Positions 1-5,284 of a stretch of DNA of 5,284 nt are shown here, one piece after another. A program made the position numbers and the translations under genes. The stretch lies in the NCBI GenBank assembly GCA_900769785.1, contig CAAGHV010000099.1:1-5284 (forward strand). Direction: 5' to 3'. Positions within the stretch are counted from its first letter, which is position 1, and each line of letters opens with the position of its first letter. Under the pieces are notes generated by a model. It worked only from the letters and a program-made list of their open reading frames with translations. It had not been told where the DNA came from and ran no database searches. Origin of the DNA: Bacteroidales bacterium. Lineage in GTDB: Bacteria; Bacteroidota; Bacteroidia; Bacteroidales; P3.

Positions 1-305
1 GAAAAGACAATATCATATCCATAATCGTTTGCTACAGCAGTAAGATACGACGAATTACAATGCAAAGCTTCGGCATTGAGTGGTGGTCGGTCAAAATAAA
101 ATCTTCCACTAAGCTCTGCAGCCAAATGCTGGGCATCAGCAGCACTACCTCCATTACCACAAAAATGGATCTTACCTCCATTTCTCAACGATGTTTCTAT
201 CATTTTTACAGCACTGTCAATATTTTTCAACAATATTTCATCATTCAATATACATTGTTTTACTGCAATACTTTCAGCTATAGCTTCTCTTATTCGTGTA
301 TTCAT
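1..305 (-). CDS. gmhA: Sedoheptulose-7-phosphate isomerase (phosphoheptose isomerase), N-terminal part
   Basis: Reading leftward from an ATG at 305-303 there is an open frame of 101 codons with no stop before the window edge, so the gene is cut and its C-terminal half lies outside. The translation starts MNTRIREAIAESIAVKQ and contains the SIS-fold phosphosugar-binding loop CGNGGS at residues 49-54, followed by His60 and Glu64 in the AxHLAAEL context. In the E. coli enzyme the matching His61 and Glu65 are metal ligands. NDYGYD at residues 93-98 corresponds to the NDFGFND region of E. coli GmhA. Family role: cytosolic isomerisation of sedoheptulose 7-phosphate to D-glycero-D-manno-heptose 7-phosphate, the first step of ADP-heptose or GDP-heptose synthesis for lipopolysaccharide, capsule or S-layer glycans. 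It is transcribed away from glutamate dehydrogenase. Another SIS-domain sugar isomerase is possible, but residue spacing fits GmhA well. Confidence 0.9.
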   Translation of the reverse strand, partial: MNTRIREAIAESIAVKQCILNDEILLKNIDSAVKMIETSLRNGGKIHFCGNGGSAADAQHLAAELSGRFYFDRPPLNAEALHCNSSYLTAVANDYGYDIVF

Positions 306-384
306 CAGTTTAGTATTCTTTCTTTACATTAAATATATTATAGGCACATTGTTATATAAAACAAACGATACCCAAAACAAAATG

Positions 385-416
385 CAAAATTACAAATTCA
401 TTCCCATTTATGCAAA
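385..416 (-). promoter_or_regulatory. Probable Bacteroidota-type promoter for gmhA
   Basis: On the minus strand, TTTG (416-413) is followed after 20 bases by TAATTTTG (392-385). This matches the known Bacteroidota primary-sigma pattern of a -33 TTTG and a -7 TAnnTTTG. It would give a leader of roughly 70 bases before the ATG at 305. Chance matches are fairly likely in such AT-rich DNA, so support comes from the position and the correct spacing. Confidence 0.55.
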
Positions 417-580
417 TCCATTATTCAAAACGAAAATCTATATGATTAGTTTCCCCAAAAAATGAAAAAACTTAACCAAAGACATCCATTTTTGATATAA
501 AAAGGGAGTAAAAAATATACATTTCTATCAATAGTGAATAACAGCGAGTTATGAAAAAAGTAAAGAAAAAGGTGAAAATA

Positions 581-612
581 TTTTTCTATATCAAATAAAA
601 AGACTACTTTTG
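581..612 (+). promoter_or_regulatory. Probable Bacteroidota-type promoter for glutamate dehydrogenase
   Basis: TACTTTTG at 605-612 is an exact match to the Bacteroidota -7 pattern TAnnTTTG. Twenty bases upstream, 581-584 reads TTTT, three of four bases of the -33 TTTG. Transcription would begin near 619, leaving a leader of about 40 bases that is A-rich (AAAACACTAAATATC just before the ATG) and has no Shine-Dalgarno sequence, as is normal in this phylum. Confidence 0.6.
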
Positions 613-657
613 CCTAAGAATTAAAAATGTAATGTTTAATTTAAAACACTAAATATC

Positions 658-2001
<1,344 letters not shown>

Positions 2002-2023
2002 TAAGTATTCACTTAATATAAAT

Positions 2024-2057
2024 AATAAAAGCCGCTATATGCGGCTTTTATTTTATA
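2024..2057. terminator. Intrinsic terminator after gdhA, possibly bidirectional
   Basis: A perfect 12-bp stem (2024-2035 with 2041-2052) has a GC core GCCGC/GCGGC, a 5-base loop TATAT, an A-rich left shoulder and a T-rich right shoulder. It starts 22 bases past the gdhA stop. The flanking A run and T run would allow function in either direction. Only about 24 bases separate it from the next start codon. Confidence 0.9.
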
Positions 2058-2075
2058 CTTAAATATCTCAATAAT

Positions 2076-3434
2076 ATGTTTCGCAAAATAATAAACTCCT
2101 GCGTAAAAATAGTTCAGAAATACTTACCCGAACCATTCATATTTGCTATACTGCTTACAATAGTAGCATTTGTTATAGCCATACCTATATGCCACCAAAC
2201 ACCTCTCGAAGCCATCGAACATTGGGGCAACGGTGTGTGGTCGCTACTATCATTTGCCATGCAAATGGCATTGGTACTAGTATGTGGCTCTACATTGGCC
2301 GAAGCACCGGCAGTAAAAAGAAGTATATCATTATTGGCATCAATACCCAAAACACCAACAGCAGCCATAGCCATAGTATCGGTGGTATCGGCAATATCGT
2401 GCTGGATCAATTGGGGATTTGGTCTTATCGTGGGAGCTATTTTTGCTAAAGAAATTGCCCGCAAACTTCGTGGCGTAGATTATCGCCTACTTATATCATC
2501 GGCGTATAGTGGATTTGTGGTATGGCACGCCGGATTGTCAGGATCTATACCTTTATCGATGTCAACGGGTAGCAAAGCATTAACCGATATTACACATGGT
2601 GCCCTCACCTCACCTATTCCTATTGCCGAAAGCATTTTCGATATACATACAATATTAATGGTAGTGGCAATAATAGCGGTACTGACGGTAGTAAATACCC
2701 TTATGCACCCCAAGGGCGACAAAGTAGTAACAATAAACCCCGAGTTGTTGAACAAAGAAGAAGAAGTAATAGTCCATACAGTTAGCAATAATACAACACC
2801 GGCCGAGCGCATGGAAAACAGCAAGATACTAGGTTGGACAATAGCTATTTTGGGATTAAGTTATCTGTTTATACACATATTTATAAGAGGCAACGGACTA
2901 GAGCTAAATACTGTGATAATGCTATTTTTGTTCCTAGGCATCATACTACACAAGACACCTATTGCCTATGTCAAAGCCTTTACCAAATCATCAACAAGTG
3001 CCTCCGGAATATTGTTGCAATTTCCGTTCTATGCCGGAATAATGGGAATAATAATGGGTACAGGCGAATCGGGAATATGCTTGGGCAACCTTATCAGTAA
3101 TGCTTGTATCAATGTATCTACCCAACAAACTTTTCCCCTACTTACCTTCTTATCGGCAGGTTTGATAAATATTTTTATTCCATCGGGTGGTGGACAATGG
3201 GCAGTACAAGCCCCCATTATGTTCCCCGCAGGTGCCGACCTGGGCGTTGACCCAGCCATAACGGGAATGGCCATTGCTTGGGGCGACGCTTGGACCAACC
3301 TTATACAACCATTTTGGGCTATACCGGCTTTGGCAATAGCCAAGTTAAACGCCAAAGATATAATGGGTTTCTGCCTTATCAACCTTGTTGTAACCGGAAT
3401 TATTATCTGCTTGGGACTACTAATTTGGGTATAA
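2076..3434 (+). CDS. AtoE-family short-chain fatty acid transporter
   Basis: The 452-residue protein is strongly hydrophobic along its length with about a dozen candidate membrane segments, for example near residues 21-39, 57-76, 96-124, 190-210, 251-271, 310-329 and 430-452. A charged loop at about 211-250 divides two halves. It resembles E. coli AtoE closely from end to end as I recall that protein: LPEPFIFAILLT (17-28), WINWGFGLIVGAIFAKEIAR (110-129), LHKTPIAYVKA (291-301), LLQFPFYAGI (313-322), IPSGGGQWAVQAP (368-380) and QPFWAIPALAIA (411-422). The family is annotated as carrying short-chain acids such as acetoacetate or butyrate across the inner membrane; substrate and direction cannot be read from sequence. 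No CoA-transferase or thiolase gene is adjacent here. The start matches AtoE length, but I find no promoter between the gdhA terminator and this ATG, so it may depend on terminator read-through or a promoter inside gdhA. Confidence 0.9.
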   Translation: MFRKIINSCVKIVQKYLPEPFIFAILLTIVAFVIAIPICHQTPLEAIEHWGNGVWSLLSFAMQMALVLVCGSTLAEAPAVKRSISLLASIPKTPTAAIAIVSVVSAISCWINWGFGLIVGAIFAKEIARKLRGVDYRLLISSAYSGFVVWHAGLSGSIPLSMSTGSKALTDITHGALTSPIPIAESIFDIHTILMVVAIIAVLTVVNTLMHPKGDKVVTINPELLNKEEEVIVHTVSNNTTPAERMENSKILGWTIAILGLSYLFIHIFIRGNGLELNTVIMLFLFLGIILHKTPIAYVKAFTKSSTSASGILLQFPFYAGIMGIIMGTGESGICLGNLISNACINVSTQQTFPLLTFLSAGLINIFIPSGGGQWAVQAPIMFPAGADLGVDPAITGMAIAWGDAWTNLIQPFWAIPALAIAKLNAKDIMGFCLINLVVTGIIICLGLLIWV

Positions 3435-3446
3435 ATATTGTTTACT

Positions 3447-3478
3447 ATTGCCTATACAAAATAATTGTAGTAACTTTG
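3447..3478 (+). promoter_or_regulatory. Probable Bacteroidota-type promoter for the DUF4837 lipoprotein gene
   Basis: TAACTTTG (3471-3478) matches the -7 pattern TAnnTTTG. Exactly 20 bases upstream lies ATTG (3447-3450), three of four bases of the -33 TTTG. Transcription would start near 3485, about 60 bases before the ATG at 3549. The promoter lies in the 114-base gap after the transporter stop, which argues for separate transcription of the downstream gene. Confidence 0.6.
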
Positions 3479-3548
3479 TAGATAACTTTTATAGCACATA
3501 ATTGTTTGAATTTATTATTAATCAAATTATTAGACAACAATATATATT

Positions 3549-4550
3549 ATGAGAAGTATAAAGATTATAACAGCCATTATTGCAAGTATATGTGTCTTTG
3601 CATCGTGTTCGATAAAAGACACTAAGGAATCGCAAAAACCGGGTTCGTCGGGAATGACATTGGAGATACTATTGGTAGCCAATGAAAATGTGTACTCGGG
3701 CGAAACCAAAGAGTTTATCGACTCACTATTCAAACAACCACAAGAAAACCTCAACCAACCGGAGCCTATATTCAATGTGGTGAATATATCTACAGCATTA
3801 TACAACAAATCCGATTTGTATAAAAAGCACCGCAATGTAATAATAATAGATGTCAACTCCAAAAACGAAAACAAAGTATATTTCCGTCGCGACGAATGGT
3901 CATATCCTCAAGTGGTATTCCAATTCTCCATAAGCAAAATAAGCGAACTTCGCCCTCTACTAACCAAATATTTCCCTCAAATAACCGAGGAAATATATAA
4001 CTACGAACGACTTCGTATTAAAAATACAATGAATAAACTAGAGAATACCGATATAACACGGGCGTTGAAACAAAACTTCGGTTTTTGGATTACAGTATCA
4101 AACGAATTCCAACTATCTGTACTGAAGGACAACTTTGCATGGGTTCGCAAAGAAGCCAAAGACTATAGCATTGGCATACTTATATACACACAACCATATC
4201 GCGACTCGATAGTATTTCGCGAAAACTACATACTAAATCAGCTTGATACCACAATGAAATACAATATTCCCGGTCCGCTTGATGGCACATATATGGCAAT
4301 AGAACGTCGTATAGAACCTATATTCAAACAAATAAAACTCGACGACCGCTATTGTATCGAAACACGTGGATTGTGGCGATTGATAGGCGACTTTATGGGA
4401 GGTCCGTTTGTAAACTATACTTTCACCTCGCCCGATAATAAGCAGTTGATAATGCTTACAGGCTATGTGTATTCGCCACGCAAACCTAAGCGCGACTTCC
4501 TAATGCAGGCCGAAAGCATATGCCACTCAATAAAGTTTCTGAAGAAATAA
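3549..4550 (+). CDS. DUF4837 family lipoprotein of unknown function
   Basis: The 333-residue product starts with a basic N-terminus and a hydrophobic stretch (residues 4-19) ending in the lipobox FAS|C, with Cys20 as the predicted lipidated residue, so it should be a lipoprotein of the cell envelope. Lys23 and Asp24 after the cysteine could be a weak version of the charged export signal that sends Bacteroidota lipoproteins to the cell surface, but it is not a clear one. The mature part begins with a Ser/Gly-rich linker and then a mixed alpha/beta domain. Family-like stretches are FRRDEWSYPQVVF (112-124), TRGLWRLIGDFMGGPFVNY (272-290) and GYVYSPRKPKRDFLMQAESI (305-324), which I recognise as DUF4837. 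No enzymatic motif is apparent and the function is unknown. It has its own promoter and is followed by a strong terminator, so it looks monocistronic. Confidence 0.85.
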   Translation: MRSIKIITAIIASICVFASCSIKDTKESQKPGSSGMTLEILLVANENVYSGETKEFIDSLFKQPQENLNQPEPIFNVVNISTALYNKSDLYKKHRNVIIIDVNSKNENKVYFRRDEWSYPQVVFQFSISKISELRPLLTKYFPQITEEIYNYERLRIKNTMNKLENTDITRALKQNFGFWITVSNEFQLSVLKDNFAWVRKEAKDYSIGILIYTQPYRDSIVFRENYILNQLDTTMKYNIPGPLDGTYMAIERRIEPIFKQIKLDDRYCIETRGLWRLIGDFMGGPFVNYTFTSPDNKQLIMLTGYVYSPRKPKRDFLMQAESICHSIKFLKK

Positions 4551-4609
4551 ATCAAAGCAACTTATGGTAATTCCACTTATCACCTAAGAAATATTTTGGT
4601 GAATTAATA

Positions 4610-4646
4610 AAAAAAGAGATGTAATATGATGCATCTCTTTTTTATT
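4610..4646. terminator. Intrinsic terminator after the DUF4837 gene
   Basis: A 12-bp perfect stem (4610-4621 with 4632-4643) has the core GAGATG/CATCTC, a 10-base loop, an A run on the left and a T run on the right. It lies 60 bases past the stop at 4550 and could work in both directions. A small TCACC/GGTGA inverted repeat (4580-4584 and 4598-4602) just upstream is too weak to call separately. Confidence 0.85.
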
Positions 4647-4756
4647 ACCCTCATATAAATAAATTAGATACTCCAATAATATAGATAGAACAATAGAAAA
4701 CTTTTGTATATAGAGGTTTCCCTATCGCAATGTTTCCAAATTTAGCCCAACAATAT

Positions 4757-4783
4757 CCCCTACATATATATTATATATAGGGG
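4757..4783. repeat. AT-rich inverted repeat (hairpin)
   Basis: CCCCTA (4757-4762) pairs with TAGGGG (4778-4783), and the interior alternating AT tract can continue the stem with one bulged C at 4763. There is no T run on either side, so it does not look like a terminator. Its role is unknown. Confidence 0.7.
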
Positions 4784-4797
4784 TAAAATATCTATTG

Positions 4798-4825
4798 TCG
4801 CCGTAACATATATATCTTACGGCGA
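4798..4825. repeat. Perfect 9-bp inverted repeat (hairpin)
   Basis: TCGCCGTAA (4798-4806) and TTACGGCGA (4817-4825) are exact reverse complements around a 10-base loop CATATATATC. The stem is GC-rich in an AT-rich setting, which makes chance less likely. No T tract follows on either strand, so a protein-binding site, an RNA hairpin or a mobile-element end are all possible. Confidence 0.8.
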
Positions 4826-4920
4826 TAGTATATATATGTTTGAATTCTATTTATATATCATTGATTTTCAGAAGGGTATTTTTAACAATTGCCCCCAATA
4901 CTATGGTTCCGCACCCCGAC

Positions 4921-4948
4921 GTAGAGAGGCACCGCTGCACGTCTCTAC
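4921..4948. repeat. Inverted repeat GTAGAGA...TCTCTAC with nested stem
   Basis: GTAGAGA (4921-4927) pairs with TCTCTAC (4942-4948). Inside, GCA (4929-4931) can pair with TGC (4936-4938) around CCGC, giving a two-part hairpin. From memory, intergenic hairpins ending in GTAGAGA/TCTCTAC occur as dispersed repeats in several bacterial groups, so this may be one copy of such a family. Only one copy is in this window, so that cannot be shown here. Confidence 0.6.
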
Positions 4949-5038
4949 CACGCGACGAATTTCATGCAACGGATTTATACACTACATATTTACATGTGGA
5001 AATACCGCGATAACCCAACGTATCCGTATCCCCGGCGC

Positions 5039-5055
5039 TACATATATAATATGTA
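5039..5055. repeat. Short AT palindrome just left of the array
   Basis: TACATAT (5039-5045) and ATATGTA (5049-5055) are exact reverse complements separated by ATA. The left half TACATATATA repeats the sequence at 4761-4770 in the earlier hairpin. It ends 10 bases before the first degenerate array core at 5066. AT palindromes of this size arise easily by chance. Confidence 0.5.
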
Positions 5056-5065
5056 TTATTGGCGT

Positions 5066-5116
5066 GGGTGTGGAGGCATCGTCATCGCAACAGGGGATGT
5101 AAAAGTTGACACGCTA
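5066..5116 (+). repeat. Degenerate left end of the periodic array
   Basis: Two imperfect copies of the array core precede the regular units: GGGTGTGG at 5066-5073 and GGGATGTA at 5094-5101. Their spacing is 28 and then 23 bases, against 21-23 in the main array. The weaker core match and the irregular first interval suggest this is the decayed boundary of the array, although a chance G-rich match is possible for the first copy. Confidence 0.5.
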
Positions 5117-5284
5117 GGGTGTTTTGTCCCTGAGGTAGGGTGTGAGCCTCACAACACCCGGGTATGAGAGTAGCCACGAGAGGGTGTTGTTGTTCAGACG
5201 ATAGGGTGTTATCGCGTCCAGACCCGGGTGTTGGCCACATCAACACCCGGGTGTTGCGACGCAAAAAGGGGGGTGTTGGAACGC
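5117..5284 (+). repeat. Periodic array: GGGTGTTG core every ~22 bases with variable intervals, runs off the window
   Basis: Cores begin at 5117, 5138, 5160, 5182, 5204, 5226, 5249 and 5271, giving steps of 21, 22, 22, 22, 22, 23 and 22. The cores read GGGTGTTT, GGGTGTGA, GGGTATGA, GGGTGTTG, GGGTGTTA, GGGTGTTG, GGGTGTTG and GGGTGTTG. After the first seven bases the intervals are TTGTCCCTGAGGTA, AGCCTCACAACACCC, AGAGTAGCCACGAGA, GTTGTTCAGACGATA, ATCGCGTCCAGACCC, GGCCACATCAACACCC and GCGACGCAAAAAGGG, with no shared consensus beyond a few short matches (CAACACCC twice, CAGAC twice). By hand count 97 of 168 bases are G or C, well above the flanks. The period is not a multiple of three, so it is not a protein repeat, and I saw no exact copy of the 8-base core elsewhere in the window. 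The last unit is cut by the window edge. Candidate roles are regularly spaced protein-binding sites, a miniature repeat-spacer array or a diverged minisatellite. Confidence 0.85.
5241..5256. repeat. Perfect 16-bp palindrome within the array
   Basis: CAACACCCGGGTGTTG is its own reverse complement. It forms because the interval before the core at 5249 ends with an inverted copy of the whole core. A partial version, CAACACCCGGGTATG, occurs at the junction near 5152-5166, and CCCGGGTGTTG at 5223-5233. Confidence 0.9.

Larger units (their letters stand above)
306..657. other. Divergent intergenic spacer, no gene seen
   Basis: This 352-base, very AT-rich spacer separates the minus-strand gmhA start from the plus-strand glutamate dehydrogenase start. 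It holds the two promoter candidates listed separately. I see no RNA gene, no long inverted repeat and no credible small protein. A 15-codon frame at 551-598 is lysine-rich and lies just before the downstream promoter, so I treat it as chance. Confidence 0.7.
4647..5065. other. Non-coding stretch with several inverted repeats
   Basis: This stretch is AT-rich at first (to about 4890) and then gains GC toward the right. I find no convincing gene. Open frames of 60-88 codons here and in the adjacent array have odd composition, no family resemblance and no promoter or start context, and they run through hairpins and repeats. The stretch holds the hairpins at 4757-4783, 4798-4825, 4921-4948 and 5039-5055 listed separately, and leads into the periodic array. 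It could be a leader or flank of that array or simply decayed intergenic DNA. Confidence 0.6.

Noticed and set aside
60..332. Plus-strand 90-codon open frame
   Set aside because: It lies antisense to gmhA, whose minus-strand translation carries clear family motifs; the plus-strand product is serine- and phenylalanine-rich with no resemblance to a protein.
551..598. 15-codon frame MKKVKKKVKIFFYIK before gdhA, possible leader peptide
   Set aside because: It is simple lysine-rich sequence in A-rich DNA and ends just upstream of the probable gdhA promoter, so it would not be on that transcript.
4699..4706. AACTTTTG as a -7 promoter element facing the array
   Set aside because: It lacks the TA of TAnnTTTG and has no matching upstream TTTG at 20 bases that I can see.
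4836..5102. 88-codon plus-strand frame
   Set aside because: It spans the AT tract, the GTAGAGA hairpin and the degenerate array end; its composition shifts along its length, and no promoter or family match supports it.
5106..5111. TTGACA as a -35 promoter element for the array
   Set aside because: There is no -10 element at the right distance, and this phylum uses a different promoter consensus.
4964..5264. Overlapping frames of 67 codons (plus) and 60 codons (minus) over the array
   Set aside because: The 22-base period shifts reading frame each unit and the cores are conserved as DNA rather than as amino acids, so these frames look fortuitous.
5117..5284. Classical CRISPR array
   Set aside because: The repeat is only 7-8 bases and the interval 14-16, far below CRISPR repeats and spacers, and no cas gene is in the window.

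Overview
The window looks like a chromosomal segment from a low-GC member of Bacteroidota, most likely order Bacteroidales (family not resolved). The reasons are a DUF4837-type lipoprotein, a family I know mainly from this phylum; promoters that fit the Bacteroidota pattern TTTG-N20-TAnnTTTG; A-rich leaders in place of strong Shine-Dalgarno sites; and a short hexameric glutamate dehydrogenase of the anaerobe type.

Layout, left to right. Positions 305-1 (minus strand) hold the N-terminal 101 codons of a sedoheptulose-7-phosphate isomerase (GmhA, SIS fold), cut by the window edge. A 352-bp AT-rich divergent spacer carries back-to-back promoters. Positions 658-2001 encode glutamate dehydrogenase, followed by a strong intrinsic terminator. 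Positions 2076-3434 encode an AtoE-family short-chain fatty acid transporter. After a recognisable promoter, 3549-4550 encode a DUF4837 lipoprotein, followed by a second terminator. The last ~640 bases have no credible gene. They begin with AT-rich hairpins, pass through an inverted-repeat segment at about 4890-4950, and end in a GC-rich periodic array that runs off the right edge.

How the genes fit together. Glutamate dehydrogenase and the fatty-acid transporter would suit an anaerobe that ferments amino acids and moves short-chain acids across its membrane. This is inferred from gene order and family only, because a terminator separates the two genes. GmhA (heptose for surface glycans) and the DUF4837 lipoprotein (cell envelope) have no visible functional link to them.

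The most unusual item is the terminal array at 5117-5284. A 7-8 base core, GGGTGTTG, recurs every 21-23 bases (eight units in the window, the last one cut). It is separated by 14-16 base segments that show no common consensus. At least two more degenerate cores lie to the left. A short fixed core with variable intervals resembles an array of regularly spaced sites or a miniature repeat-spacer array more than an ordinary minisatellite. No associated protein gene is visible, so its role is open.
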